Shown one piece after another: positions 18,416 to 27,440 of a stretch of 64,000 bases of DNA. Each line of letters opens with the position of its first letter. Within the stretch, counting starts at the first letter, position 1. A program made the position numbers and the translations under genes. The DNA lies in contig NZ_JARZHG010000029.1 in NCBI RefSeq assembly GCF_029946505.1, positions 83,951 to 147,950 on the forward strand, in the 5' to 3' direction. Under the pieces are notes generated by a model. That model was not told the DNA's origin. It worked only from the letters and a program-made list of their open reading frames with translations, and did not search any database. Source of the DNA: Polyangium sp. y55x31. GTDB lineage: Bacteria; Myxococcota_A; Polyangia; Polyangiales; Polyangiaceae.

Positions 18416-19873
18416 GTGCAACGTTTTCGCCTTCTCCTCGCCTTCACCACATCCCTCTCCCTCCTCGCGTGTGGCTCCACCGACGAACCGGCTGCCCTCC
18501 CGGACGCCCCGCGCTGCGAAATCGCGCTCCCTGCGCCTCCGGATCATCGCCTCGCGGCCGACGGCACCGTTCTTCGCGACGCCCTCGGCCGTATCGTCTT
18601 TCTTCGTGGCGTCAACGCCGGCGGCCGCAGCAAGTTTGCGCCTTTCGTCCCCTTCGATTTCGCGTCCGAGGCTGACTTCCAGGAAGCGCTCGATCGATAC
18701 CTCGATCGCGCGGCCTCCTGGGGCGTCTCCGCGCTTCGCGTCCCGTTCGTCTGGGCCGCGGTCGAGCCTTCGCAGGGCATGGACGACGAAACCTTCCTCG
18801 CTCGATACGACGCCCTCCTCGACGGCGCCTGGAAGCGCCGCATCTGGACCATCGTCGATTTCCACCAGGACATCTATTCCGACGTCTATTGCGGCGACGG
18901 TTTTCCTGCCTGGACCCTTCCATTCCCCACGCCCGAGCCGCACCACGATTGCGCCGACTGGTTCGTCCGTTACTCCAAGGACCCGGACGTCCGCGCCGCG
19001 TTCGACAAATTCTGGTCCGACGAGCACGGCGCCCGCACTGCGTTTCGTGCCCTCTGGGAGCGCATGGCCGCCCGTCATGCGAACCGCCCCGGCGTCATCG
19101 GTTACGAGCCCATCAACGAGCCGCACCAGGGAACTGCCGACCTGAAGACGTGGGAGCAAACCGTCCTCACGCCTTTCTACACCGAAATGGCTTCCCTCAT
19201 CCGCGCCAAGGATCCCACGGCGCTCGTCTTCTTCGACGCCACCGGCACCGACGGGATCGGCGCGTCCACGTACCTCGACAAACCCGAGGGCGAGGGCCTC
19301 GTCTTCGCGCCCCACTGGTACGACTCCGTCGCCCTCTTCGGCGGCACCCCGGCCCCTTCGAATGCGTCCACGTACCTCTCGAGATGGGCCGACAAGGGCC
19401 GTGAATGGAACCTCCCCGTCCTCATCGGCGAATCGGGTGTCCCGCGGGAGCTCGAGACAGCGGGCGAATATGTTACGGCCGTCTACGACGCCATGGACGA
19501 TAGTGCGCTCCACTTCACCTACTGGGAGTACAGCGATTCGAAGGAGACCTGGAACTTCGAAGACCTCTCCCTCGTCGATTACGAGGGCCAGGAAGCGACC
19601 GCGATCACCTCGGCCGTCGCCCGCCCTTATCCCCGCGCCGTCGCCGGCGAAGCGCCCTCGTTCCGCTACGACGCCGCCGCCCGCAGATTCGCCCTCACGT
19701 ACGACGCGCCCGACGACGGCATCACCGAAATCGTCCTCCCGGAGCGAAGTTATCCGACGGGATACCGCGTCGAGCTCTCGAACGGCTGCGTCGACGCCAC
19801 GCACCCGGGCCTCCTGCTCGTCCGCCCGGCCGAGGGACAAACCCGCGTCGAAGTCTCGGTCGTCCCGCGGTAA
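18416..19873 (+). CDS. GH5-type glycoside hydrolase lipoprotein (endoglycoceramidase-like)
   Basis: 485 residues from a GTG preceded by a TACCAT hexamer. Signal MQRFRLLLAFTTSLSLLAC is lipoprotein-type. A TIM-barrel of glycoside hydrolase family 5 spans about 50-410: FLRGVNAGG at strand one, RVPFVW, IVDFHQDIYSD, the acid/base Glu 235 in GYEPINEPHQ, APHWYD, and the nucleophile Glu 339 in VLIGESG. DFHQDIYS with NEP is the signature of the endoglycosylceramidase subgroup, which cleaves glycan from sphingolipid head groups; related members act on other glucosides. A C-terminal beta domain (410-485) fits that subgroup. Lipidation suggests it works at the cell surface on prey or host glycolipids, which is inference. 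Confidence 0.82.
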   Translation: MQRFRLLLAFTTSLSLLACGSTDEPAALPDAPRCEIALPAPPDHRLAADGTVLRDALGRIVFLRGVNAGGRSKFAPFVPFDFASEADFQEALDRYLDRAASWGVSALRVPFVWAAVEPSQGMDDETFLARYDALLDGAWKRRIWTIVDFHQDIYSDVYCGDGFPAWTLPFPTPEPHHDCADWFVRYSKDPDVRAAFDKFWSDEHGARTAFRALWERMAARHANRPGVIGYEPINEPHQGTADLKTWEQTVLTPFYTEMASLIRAKDPTALVFFDATGTDGIGASTYLDKPEGEGLVFAPHWYDSVALFGGTPAPSNASTYLSRWADKGREWNLPVLIGESGVPRELETAGEYVTAVYDAMDDSALHFTYWEYSDSKETWNFEDLSLVDYEGQEATAITSAVARPYPRAVAGEAPSFRYDAAARRFALTYDAPDDGITEIVLPERSYPTGYRVELSNGCVDATHPGLLLVRPAEGQTRVEVSVVPR

Positions 19874-19880
19874 AAACCAA

Positions 19881-19914
19881 AAAAAGCCCCCTCTCCCGCG
19901 GGCGGGAGAGGGGG
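19881..19914 (-). terminator. Intrinsic terminator of the S9 peptidase gene
   Basis: 12-bp perfect stem CCCCCTCTCCCG / CGGGAGAGGGGG (19887-19898 with 19903-19914) and 4-nt loop. On the minus strand it is followed by CTTTTT, so it terminates leftward transcription; for the plus strand the downstream sequence is not T-rich. Confidence 0.85.
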
Positions 19915-19959
19915 TTGGGGGTGAGGGTCTAGCGGTAGGGAAGGGGGTTCTCGGCGCGC

Positions 19960-22107
19960 CTACTTCTTCGGCAAAGCCTCACGGATCCCATACACCTGCT
20001 CCACACCCGCCGGCACCTGCAGGCTCGACCCCTTGAAGTCATCACCCACCGGCTCGATCGGCCCGCCCAGGCATTGCGCCAGGAACGTCTCCGCCACCGC
20101 ATTGAAGCTCATCCGGTTCTCCGGCCGCGCGAACCCGTGCCCCTCGTCCGGATACAGCACGTACGTCACCGGAATGTTCTTCGCCTGCATCGCCTTCACG
20201 ATCTGATCACTCTCGGCCTGCTTCACGCGCGGATCGTTCGCGCCCTGCCCGATGAGCAGCGGCTTCTTGATCCTGTCCACGTGCGACAGCGGGCTCCGAT
20301 CCTCCAGCAGCTTCGAACCCTCGGGCGTCCCGGGATCCCCCATTCGCTTGTGGAACGTCGCCACCATCGGCGCCCAGTACGGCGGAATCGTCGCGAGCAG
20401 CGTCTTCAAATTCGACGGCCCCACGATGTCGACGCCGCAGGCGAACTGGTCCGGCGTGAACGTCAGCCCCACGAGCGTCGCGTACCCGCCGTAGCTCCCG
20501 CCCATGATCGCCACCTTCGCGCCGTCGGCGACCTTCGTGTCCACGGCCCATTTCACCGCGTCGATCAGGTCGTCGTGCATCTTGCCGGCCCACTCGTTGT
20601 TCCCGGCGTTCAGGAACTTCTTCCCGAACCCGGTCGAGCCGCGGTAGTTCACCGACAGCACCGCGTATCCGCGGTTTGCCAGCCACTGGTGCGTCGAGTT
20701 CAGCCCCCAGCTATCGCGTGCCCACGGCCCGCCGTGCACCAGGAGCACCATCGGCAGCGGCTTGTCCGGACGACCGTCGACCTCCGGATCCGACGCCTTC
20801 GGCAGCGTCAAATAGCTCACCAGATCGAGCCCATCGCGCGACTTGATCACCACCGGGTGCATCTTCGCGAGCGGCTTTCCTTCGAGCGCCTTCAGGTTCG
20901 TGAACAGGAATTCCGTCTTCTTCTTGTCGCGATCGTACCGGTAATACTTCACCGGCCCGTCCGAGGGCACGAGCGCCACGAGCCATCGCTTGTCGTCGAG
21001 CGTCCGGCTGAGCACGCGCAGCTCCCCGTCGCCGAGCTTGCCGAGCAGCTCCAGGTCCGGCTGGATCGACTTGTCGATCGTCTGCCACGTCGGCTTGTCG
21101 AACACCGCGGCCGCGGCCTGCAGCTTGCCGGTCTTCGGGTGACCGATGAAGCGCTGCACATCGGCCTTCGCGTCCTCGACGAGCAGCTTCGACTTCTTCG
21201 TCGCGAAATCGAGCTCGAAGAGCGCCGCCGTGTTCCGGCCGCGGCTGTCGAGCAGGTAGAGCGTCTTGCCCGACGTGTCGAAGCCCACGGGGTTCGTCGT
21301 CTCGGCGTCCTCGAAGGGCACGGTCAGGTACGGCTCGGGCTCCTTGCCCTTCTCCTTCGGCTTCGCGTTCGGGTCGATGAACACGTCGCCGCCGTCGGGC
21401 CCCTTGCGCATCGCGAGGCGAACCTTGAAATCGTCGTCCGTCTCGAAACCCGCGTAGTTCCCCTCGTTCTTGAAGACGAGCTTCTTCTCGCCGGTCTTGA
21501 TGTCGATCCGGTAGAGATCGTGCACCTTCTTGTCGCGGTCGTTGATCCCGACCAGCACCTCGCCGGGGATCTTCTGCGACACGCCCGAGATCCGCGCCGC
21601 GATCCCGTCGATCGGCGTGAGATCCTTCGTCTCGCCCTTCTTCAGATCGACCGCGTAGAGATGCCAGTTCTCGTCGCCGCCCTTGTCCTGCACGTAGAGC
21701 ACGTGCTCGTTCGTGTAGGCCCAGAAGTATTGCCGGATCCCGCGCACCTTGTCGCTCGTCACGGCCTTGGCCTTCGACGGATCCTCCGCGGGGCCGACCC
21801 ACACGTTCATCACCCCGTCGACGGGCGCGAGGAACGAGATCTGCTTGCCGTCGTGGCTGAGCATCGGGCTCGAGCGATCGGGGTTGCCGAAGAGGATGTC
21901 GCGCGGGATGAGCGACGTATCGACCCGCGGCGCTTCCGGGCCCTTCGGGGCGGCGGCGGCGGGCGGCGGCGTCGCGTCGGCCGTGCGCGCGGGCGGCGGG
22001 GGCGGCGGCGTCACGGGCGGCGGGAACTCCGTCGTCTCGCCGCAAGCAGCGACGCCGACGAGCAGCGACAGGACGAATGACAGGCCGATCTTCTTCGCGA
22101 GTGCCAT
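19960..22107 (-). CDS. S9 prolyl-oligopeptidase family lipoprotein
   Basis: 715 residues. The ATG at 22107 has GGGAGG 8 nt upstream and opens a signal ending GVAACGET (lipobox Cys). A Pro-rich linker follows, then a seven-bladed beta-propeller region of about 330 residues (DKVRGIRQYFWAYTNEHVLY), and a C-terminal alpha/beta-hydrolase domain with Ser in GGSYGGYATL, Asp in GANDPRV and His in DEGHGFARPEN: the Ser-Asp-His order of S9 acylaminoacyl/dipeptidyl peptidases. Predicted periplasmic or surface-anchored exo- or oligopeptidase for peptide scavenging. Monocistronic by position, with its own terminator. Confidence 0.9.
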   Translation of the reverse strand: MALAKKIGLSFVLSLLVGVAACGETTEFPPPVTPPPPPPARTADATPPPAAAAPKGPEAPRVDTSLIPRDILFGNPDRSSPMLSHDGKQISFLAPVDGVMNVWVGPAEDPSKAKAVTSDKVRGIRQYFWAYTNEHVLYVQDKGGDENWHLYAVDLKKGETKDLTPIDGIAARISGVSQKIPGEVLVGINDRDKKVHDLYRIDIKTGEKKLVFKNEGNYAGFETDDDFKVRLAMRKGPDGGDVFIDPNAKPKEKGKEPEPYLTVPFEDAETTNPVGFDTSGKTLYLLDSRGRNTAALFELDFATKKSKLLVEDAKADVQRFIGHPKTGKLQAAAAVFDKPTWQTIDKSIQPDLELLGKLGDGELRVLSRTLDDKRWLVALVPSDGPVKYYRYDRDKKKTEFLFTNLKALEGKPLAKMHPVVIKSRDGLDLVSYLTLPKASDPEVDGRPDKPLPMVLLVHGGPWARDSWGLNSTHQWLANRGYAVLSVNYRGSTGFGKKFLNAGNNEWAGKMHDDLIDAVKWAVDTKVADGAKVAIMGGSYGGYATLVGLTFTPDQFACGVDIVGPSNLKTLLATIPPYWAPMVATFHKRMGDPGTPEGSKLLEDRSPLSHVDRIKKPLLIGQGANDPRVKQAESDQIVKAMQAKNIPVTYVLYPDEGHGFARPENRMSFNAVAETFLAQCLGGPIEPVGDDFKGSSLQVPAGVEQVYGIREALPKK

Positions 22108-22336
22108 CGGGCAAACCTCCCTCATGCGTACCCGGAGGTGGACGCTCCCCACCGGTTCGTGTGACGGACGCCTTCATACTCAAAATTCCGTCGGACGTCC
22201 CGAACATCGACAAGGGAAAATCTCCGAGGGAAAAATTCCCATTCATTGACTGTGTCTTGGGTCACATGTGCGGACATTTTCGGGGGGCGAGGCCTTGCCA
22301 GTCGTGGGTCCTGGCTTAGGGGAACCGCGTCCGGAC

Positions 22337-23887
22337 ATGGCCATGACGAACCCTGACACGCTCCTCCGCGAAACCCGCGTCCCCTCGGACCGCGTGCGCC
22401 TGGCGAACGACCGCGATCTCCGACCGGACGGGGCCTTCGTCCTCTACTGGATGACCGCGGCGCGGCGCACCCATTACAACTACGGCCTCGAACGCGCCGC
22501 CGAATGGGCGCGCGCCCTCGGCCGCCCCCTCGTCGTCCTCGAAGCCCTGCGCGCCGGGTATCCGTACGCGAGTGATCGCCTGCACGCCTTCGTCCTCCGC
22601 GGCATGGCCGACAATGCCCGCCGCCTCGCCGAAGCCCGCGTCACGCATCACGCCTACGTCGAACCGCGCCCCGGGGCGGGCAAGGGCCTCGTCGCCGCGC
22701 TCTCCGACCACGCGTGTGTCGTCGTCACCGACGATTTCCCCACGTTTTTCCTGCCGCGCATGATCGCCGCGGCCGCGAAACAGATCCCCGTCCGCTTCGA
22801 ACAGGTCGATTCGAGCGGCCTCCTTCCGATCCACGCCCCCGACCGCGTCTTCACCACGGCCTTTTCGTTTCGCGCGTATCTCCAGAAAAACCTCCTCCCG
22901 CACCTCCGCCGCCGCCCGCTCGCCGATCCGCTCGCCGCGGGCCTACCGGCTCCGCCGAAAAAACCCCTCTCGCCCGATCTCCTCTCCCGCTGGCCCGCCG
23001 CCTCCCCCGATCTGCTCGCTGCTTCGCCTGCCGCGCTCGCCGCGCTCCCGATCGACCACACCGTCCCCGTCGTCACCCGCATTCCGGGCGGCCCCGAGGC
23101 TGCCCGCGCCGCGCTCGCGCGTTTCCTGCAATCGAACCTCATCCGGTACGAGACCGAGCGCAACGACCCCGACGCCCACGCCACGAGTGGCCTCTCTCCG
23201 TATTTGCACTTTGGTCACATCTCGACACACGAGGTCTTCGCCGAGCTCGAGCGGCTCGAACACTGGTCCGAAAAAAAGACCAAACCCGCCGGCGGCAGGC
23301 GCGAGGGCTTCTGGGGCATGAGCGCGCCCGTCGAGTCCTTCCTCGACGAGCTCGTCACCTGGCGCGAGATCGGCCTGAACCTCTGCGCCCTCCGCCCCGA
23401 CGACGCGCAAAGCTTCGAATCGCTCCCCGACTGGGCCCTCCGCACCCTCGCCGATCACGAATCCGATCTCCGCCCGGCCCTCTACACCCTCGCCGAGCTC
23501 GAAGGCGCGCGCACGGCCGATCCGCTCTGGAACGCGGCGCAACGCGAGCTCTTGCGCGACGGCCGCATCCACAACTACCTGCGCATGCTCTGGGGCAAAC
23601 GTGTCCTCGAATGGACCCGCACGCCGCGCGAGGCCCTGGCCGTCCTGATCCAGCTCAACGACAAATACGCGCTCGACGGCCGCGACCCGAACTCGTATTC
23701 CGGCATCCTCTGGACGTTCGGCCGCTACGATCGCCCCTGGGCCCCCGAAAGGCCCGTCTACGGCACGGTCCGCTACATGAGCTCGGCGAACACGCTGAAG
23801 AAGATCGACCTCCAGCGATACCTCGTCGAGTTCGGCAGCCCGAGCGACGCGGCTCGCTCCGACAAACGGTATTCCGGAAAGAAATGA
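22337..23887 (+). CDS. Class II CPD DNA photolyase
   Basis: 516 residues from the ATG at 22337 (a second ATG follows at 22343). The N-terminal Rossmann-like domain (FVLYWMTAARRTHYNYGLERA) and the C-terminal FAD domain are both present: YLHFGHIS, WNAAQRELL, NYLRMLWGKRVLEWT, LNDKYALDGRDPNSYSG. The W-x-K-x-x-LEWT and LDGRDPN motifs distinguish class II deoxyribodipyrimidine photolyases. Uses light and reduced FAD to split cyclobutane pyrimidine dimers. The 229-bp upstream region is unusually AT-rich for this window and contains TTGACT at about 22245 as a possible -35. Confidence 0.9.
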   Translation: MAMTNPDTLLRETRVPSDRVRLANDRDLRPDGAFVLYWMTAARRTHYNYGLERAAEWARALGRPLVVLEALRAGYPYASDRLHAFVLRGMADNARRLAEARVTHHAYVEPRPGAGKGLVAALSDHACVVVTDDFPTFFLPRMIAAAAKQIPVRFEQVDSSGLLPIHAPDRVFTTAFSFRAYLQKNLLPHLRRRPLADPLAAGLPAPPKKPLSPDLLSRWPAASPDLLAASPAALAALPIDHTVPVVTRIPGGPEAARAALARFLQSNLIRYETERNDPDAHATSGLSPYLHFGHISTHEVFAELERLEHWSEKKTKPAGGRREGFWGMSAPVESFLDELVTWREIGLNLCALRPDDAQSFESLPDWALRTLADHESDLRPALYTLAELEGARTADPLWNAAQRELLRDGRIHNYLRMLWGKRVLEWTRTPREALAVLIQLNDKYALDGRDPNSYSGILWTFGRYDRPWAPERPVYGTVRYMSSANTLKKIDLQRYLVEFGSPSDAARSDKRYSGKK

Positions 23888-23927
23888 AAAGAAGGCCGGG
23901 TGGAAATTCCTTTATCCGACCCCGGCC
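23888..23927 (-). terminator. Probable terminator of the KGG-protein genes
   Basis: GGCCGGGT (23894-23901) pairs with ACCCCGGCC (23919-23927) apart from one bulged base. Read on the minus strand the stem is followed by TTCTTTTC, favouring leftward termination. Confidence 0.55.
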
Positions 23928-23973
23928 CTCGGGCATTCATGTTTCGACACGCCGCATCGCGACGCGCGAAGAA

Positions 23974-24303
23974 TTACTTCTTCTCGCCTCCGCCCTCGCC
24001 CTCGGACTGCTTGCCTTCTTCGATCAGCTCCTTCACGCGCTGACCGCCCTTGTGTCCGATCTCGGAGTAGAACTCGGGGCCGTACTTGTCGCGAACGGTC
24101 TCGCCGCCCTTCTGCCCGCCCTTGTGCCCGATCTCGGAGTAGAACTCGGGGCCGTACTTCTCGCGCACGGTCTCGCCGCCCTTGCGCCCGATCTCGGCGT
24201 AACCTTCGGAGCCGAGCTCTTCCTTGCGGGCCTCACCGCCCAGCCGTCCGGCCTCCTCGACGGTCATTTGACCCTTACCGGATTGCTCTTTTTTCTCCGC
24301 CAT
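23974..24303 (-). CDS. KGG-repeat stress-type protein (Con-10/GsiB-like)
   Basis: 109 residues from the ATG at 24303, with AAGGAG 8 nt upstream. Opens [20 protein letters not shown] and then carries three hydrophilic repeats with the KGG signature: [40 protein letters not shown] and [16 protein letters not shown]. No hydrophobic core or signal peptide. KGG proteins (plant LEA group 1, Bacillus GsiB, fungal Con-10) are desiccation or general-stress proteins, probably intrinsically disordered hydration protectants. Paralogous to the next gene upstream; both likely share a transcript (57-bp gap). Confidence 0.88.
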   Translation of the reverse strand: MAEKKEQSGKGQMTVEEAGRLGGEARKEELGSEGYAEIGRKGGETVREKYGPEFYSEIGHKGGQKGGETVRDKYGPEFYSEIGHKGGQRVKELIEEGKQSEGEGGGEKK

Positions 24304-24360
24304 GGTCGTCTCCTTCTTTGATGGCAATCGCGCGGCGAGCCCGCGCTCGTCGCTCCTGGC

Positions 24361-24579
24361 TCAGCGTTTCTGGCCTTCGCCGCCGCCCTCGCCCTCGCTC
24401 TGTTTGCCTTCTTCGATGAGCTCGCGGACGCGCTGGCCGCCCTTGTGGCCGATTTCCGAATAGAACTCGGGTCCGTATTTGTCCCGCGTGTGTTCGCCGC
24501 CGATGTGCCCGCCCTTCCGGCCGGCCTCTTCGACGGTCATCTGACCTTTGCCCGGTTCGTCTTTTCGCTGCTCTGCCAT
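24361..24579 (-). CDS. Short KGG-repeat stress-type protein
   Basis: 72 residues. Same N-terminal block as its neighbour ([14 protein letters not shown]) and same C-terminal block ([16 protein letters not shown]), but only two GG-repeat units ([18 protein letters not shown] and [16 protein letters not shown]). A GGGAGG lies just upstream of the ATG. The two genes clearly arose by duplication with gain or loss of a 20-23-residue repeat. Role as for the neighbouring protein: hydrophilic stress protectant, by family. Confidence 0.87.
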   Translation of the reverse strand: MAEQRKDEPGKGQMTVEEAGRKGGHIGGEHTRDKYGPEFYSEIGHKGGQRVRELIEEGKQSEGEGGGEGQKR

Positions 24580-24776
24580 GTAGTTCCCTCCCAGCTCCCG
24601 CCGAACATTCTCCGGCAGACCGGGACGTCAATGGGGGGACCCCCGGAGGAGGGCTCCTCCCGCGCTGCGGGCCCGCCATCGCCGTGCGACGGATCGAGAT
24701 CGAAGCCGCCGCTGAAACCGTCTCGACGCTCGCGCGTAGGACGCTAGGATGAGTGCGCTCGATCGAGGAGGCTTTC

Positions 24777-25493
24777 GTGTCCAAGCCCAAGGATGAGTTC
24801 CCCGAGCTCGAAAACGTCATCCGGCGCCGCGCCTTCCTGCGCGCCGCCGCGGCCGGCACCACCTTCATCGCGCTCGGCGGCGGCACCTACGTCCTCGCCG
24901 CCGACAGCGACCCGCGCGGAAAGCAGCTCCGCCCCGACGGCCGCCCGCGCCTGCCGCCCGGCCAGCGCATCCTCGACGCGCTCAAGCCCATGGGCGGCGA
25001 GCCGGGCGACCCGAGCCCCTCGGCCTTCAAGCTGCGCGTCCACGGCGACGTCGACAACCCGCTCGATCTCGATTTCGCGGCCCTGCTCGCGCTGCCACAG
25101 ACCGAGCAGACGTGCGACGTCCACTGCGTCACGGGCTGGAGCGTGCTCGGCGCGCGTTTCACCGGTGTCAAGGTGGCCGAGCTCGCGAAGATGGCGAAGG
25201 TGCGCGACACCGTGCGCCACGTGATCTTCGAGGCGGCGAACGGATACACGGCCAACGTCCGCCTGGCCGAGGCGACCGCGCCGAACGTGCTCATCGCCCA
25301 CAAGCACGAGGGAAACCCGCTCACGCGCCCGCACGGCCCGCCTGCCCGCGCGCTCGTGCCCGACCTTTACTTCTGGAAGAGCGCGAAATGGGTGACGGGC
25401 ATCCGGTTCGTCCGGACCGACCGGCCCGGCTACTGGGAGACGCGCGGCTACCACAACCACGCCGACCCGTGGGCCGAGGAGCGATATGGCTGA
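24777..25493 (+). CDS. Tat-exported molybdopterin oxidoreductase, sulfite-oxidase fold
   Basis: 238 residues. GTG at 24777 chosen because GAGGAGG stands 6 nt before it. RRRAFLRAAAAG at 16-27 is a twin-arginine signal, expected for a cofactor-loaded periplasmic enzyme. The molybdenum ligand is Cys 117 in CDVHCVTGWSVLG, as in YedY/MsrP and sulfite oxidases; ALVPDLYFWKSAKWVTGI and the terminal GYHNHADPWAEERY are further landmarks of the family. The substrate is open: sulfite, methionine sulfoxide or another small oxide. It overlaps by 8 bp the PepSY-type membrane gene, its likely electron partner. Confidence 0.86.
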   Translation: MSKPKDEFPELENVIRRRAFLRAAAAGTTFIALGGGTYVLAADSDPRGKQLRPDGRPRLPPGQRILDALKPMGGEPGDPSPSAFKLRVHGDVDNPLDLDFAALLALPQTEQTCDVHCVTGWSVLGARFTGVKVAELAKMAKVRDTVRHVIFEAANGYTANVRLAEATAPNVLIAHKHEGNPLTRPHGPPARALVPDLYFWKSAKWVTGIRFVRTDRPGYWETRGYHNHADPWAEERYG

Positions 25494-26073
25494 GGGCGCG
25501 CCCGAGCCCCGGCGGCGTTTTTCCCTGCGCGGCCTCCTCCGTACGGTCCATCGCGACGCGGGAAACCTCGCGGTCGGGCTCACCCTCGTGTATGCCGCGT
25601 CCGGCCTCGCGGTGAACCACATCGCGGACTGGGACCCGAATTTCAAGAGCTACCAATCCACGCACGAGCTCGGCGGCCCTCTCGAAGGCGAGGACCAGGC
25701 CGTCGCCGAGCGGGTCCTTCAAAAACTGAACATCCCGGCCAAACCGAGCGACGTCTACCGCGCCGCGCCGAACCAGCTCGAAATCACGCTCGACCGGCGC
25801 ACGCTCCACGTGGACACGCAGACCGGCAAGGTGCTCGACGAGGGCGAACAGCCGCGGTTTTTCCTGCGGCTCGCGAACTGGCTGCACCTGAACCGCGGCA
25901 AGAAGGCGTGGACGTACGTGGCCGACAGCTACGCGGTCCTGCTCCTCCTGCTCGCATTCTCGGGGATGTTCATGCTCCCCGGCCGGAAGGGTTTGATCGG
26001 CCGGGGCGGCATCTTCGTGCTCGTCGGCGCGGCGGTGCCGATCGCCTACGTCGTGCTCTCGGGCGGCCCCTGA
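25486..26073 (+). CDS. PepSY-associated transmembrane protein, likely heme-bearing redox partner
   Basis: 195 residues starting within the molybdoenzyme gene (8-bp overlap). Helix one (NLAVGLTLVYAASGLAVNHI) is flanked by His 23 (VHRDAG) and His 45 (NHIADW); a periplasmic PepSY-like loop runs to ~125 (QLEITLDRRTLHVDTQTGKVLDEGE); NWLHLNRGKKAW gives a third His before helix two (DSYAVLLLLLAFSGMFML); the final helix is IFVLVGAAVPIAYVVL. This is the PepSY_TM layout, where paired His can hold heme. It probably shuttles electrons to or from the molybdoenzyme, functionally paralleling MsrQ but of a different family. Confidence 0.8.
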   Translation: MAEGAPEPRRRFSLRGLLRTVHRDAGNLAVGLTLVYAASGLAVNHIADWDPNFKSYQSTHELGGPLEGEDQAVAERVLQKLNIPAKPSDVYRAAPNQLEITLDRRTLHVDTQTGKVLDEGEQPRFFLRLANWLHLNRGKKAWTYVADSYAVLLLLLAFSGMFMLPGRKGLIGRGGIFVLVGAAVPIAYVVLSGGP

Positions 26074-26086
26074 TCGGGCCGCCTCT

Positions 26087-26581
26087 TCATTTCACCTTTT
26101 CGAGCCCGGGAAACGCCTCGGCTGCGCTCGTCTCGAAGATCGAGACCTGGCTCCCCGAGCGGATCATCGTCTTGCCGAGCCGCGGAAACTCGGCGATCTC
26201 CGTCGGCTTCTTCTCGCCGCACGAGAGGTACACGAGGTCCTCCTCGAACGGGTTCTTGAGGTGGTGTGCGACCGACGGCACGGGAAAACCCATGAAATCG
26301 CCCGGCCCCACCTCGAACGTCTCGTCGCCGATCTCGGCGATGCCCCGGCCGCTCAAGATGTAGAGGAACTCCTCCTCGCCGTGATGGCGATGGTAAATGA
26401 ACGATTCTTTCCCCGGCGGGACCCGGATCAGATTGACCCCGATTCGTTCGAGCCCGGTCGCCATTCCCAGGAGGTGCCCATGGATCAGCGAATTCGGGTT
26501 GAACGGATGCGACATCGAGGCCTCGGGTCCGCGGTCGCGGGCCCGGATGAGACACGGTTTTTTCGTGGATTCGTCGTTCAT
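26087..26581 (-). CDS. Cupin-domain protein
   Basis: 164 residues. A single conserved beta-barrel: metal motif YHRHHGEEEFLYILSG (His, His, Glu of cupin motif 1, residues ~63-78), AEIGDETFEVGPGDF, and motif 2 VAHHLKNP with the last His. The three-His/one-Glu set is complete, so a divalent metal is likely. No signal peptide. Its ATG overlaps the patatin stop (ATGA at 26578-26581), indicating coupled translation. May be a small isomerase, dioxygenase or sensor; specificity cannot be inferred. Confidence 0.8.
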   Translation of the reverse strand: MNDESTKKPCLIRARDRGPEASMSHPFNPNSLIHGHLLGMATGLERIGVNLIRVPPGKESFIYHRHHGEEEFLYILSGRGIAEIGDETFEVGPGDFMGFPVPSVAHHLKNPFEEDLVYLSCGEKKPTEIAEFPRLGKTMIRSGSQVSIFETSAAEAFPGLEKVK

Positions 26582-27384
26582 GTCGAACCTCCCTGCACGC
26601 GGATCTCGGGGCCCTTCGCGGGCCGGGAAAGCGCCTCTCTCGTCGCCCGCGCCGCGATGTCGAAGGCTCGCGCGCCTTCGGGCAGCCGAAACGGACCCAC
26701 GCGCGGCAATGCCTCGATGACGAGCGCGGTCATTCCGGCTCGCTCCGGCACCCGCAGCGAAGGGCTATCCACTTTACGCCACGGCGAACGCGACGCGAGG
26801 TGATGATACAAAAGCCGCTCGCCGGCGGGCATCCCGGCGAGCCCGTGCCGATCGAGGATTCCCCCGTCGAGCAGCGGCCGCCCCTCGTGCCAGACCGGAT
26901 GAAACAACCCCGGCACCGTGCACGACGCCTGGATCGCCGGCGCGAGCGGCCCTTCCGCGATCACACGCGTCCCGCGGGAAAACACGTCGTACACGCTCAC
27001 CGTGAGCGGCACGCGGCACCGATCGAACGAGCGCACCGGCAGGAGCGCTTCGAGCCGCGCGCGGAAGAGTTTTCCCGCGAGCAGCCCCGGCCCGAGCCGC
27101 ACGTCCCAGAAATCCTCCCGCTTGAGCCGCAACAGCTCGTCACGAATCGTCACCGCGCTCGCGCCCGCCGCCCAGATCCCGCCCACGAGCGCGCCCGCGC
27201 TCGAACCCGAGACCCGCGTGGGCAAGAGCCCTTCGTCTTCGAGCACAGTCATCACCCCCGCGTGTGCGAAAAACCCGAAAAAGCCCGACGAAAGGCCCAT
27301 GGAAAAGGGACCTTCGCGGAGCCACTCCCGCAGCGTAAGGGTGGGACGAACGGAGGCGTGGGGGGCGGCCGAGGCGGACGACAT
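26578..27384 (-). CDS. Patatin-like phospholipase
   Basis: 268 residues from the ATG at 27384; a TAGGAT hexamer lies 14 nt upstream, which is downstream of the alternative ATG at 27414 and argues against it. Catalytic Ser in GSSAGALVGG (GxSxG), oxyanion segment GLSSGFFGFFAHAG, and catalytic Asp in LLDGGILDRHG (DGG). This Ser-Asp dyad hydrolase family removes fatty acyl chains from lipids. No signal peptide, so cytoplasmic or injected effector. Translationally coupled to the cupin. Substrate unknown. Confidence 0.85.
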   Translation of the reverse strand: MSSASAAPHASVRPTLTLREWLREGPFSMGLSSGFFGFFAHAGVMTVLEDEGLLPTRVSGSSAGALVGGIWAAGASAVTIRDELLRLKREDFWDVRLGPGLLAGKLFRARLEALLPVRSFDRCRVPLTVSVYDVFSRGTRVIAEGPLAPAIQASCTVPGLFHPVWHEGRPLLDGGILDRHGLAGMPAGERLLYHHLASRSPWRKVDSPSLRVPERAGMTALVIEALPRVGPFRLPEGARAFDIAARATREALSRPAKGPEIRVQGGST

Positions 27385-27440
27385 GGCAGGCAACGCGCAT
27401 CCTAGCCGAAACATGCGCCCAGGGCGCGTCGATCGGGCGA

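Noticed and set aside
22153..22336. Light-responsive promoter upstream of the photolyase
   Set aside because: A TTGACT and short palindromes are visible but no convincing -10 at proper spacing or known light-regulator site.
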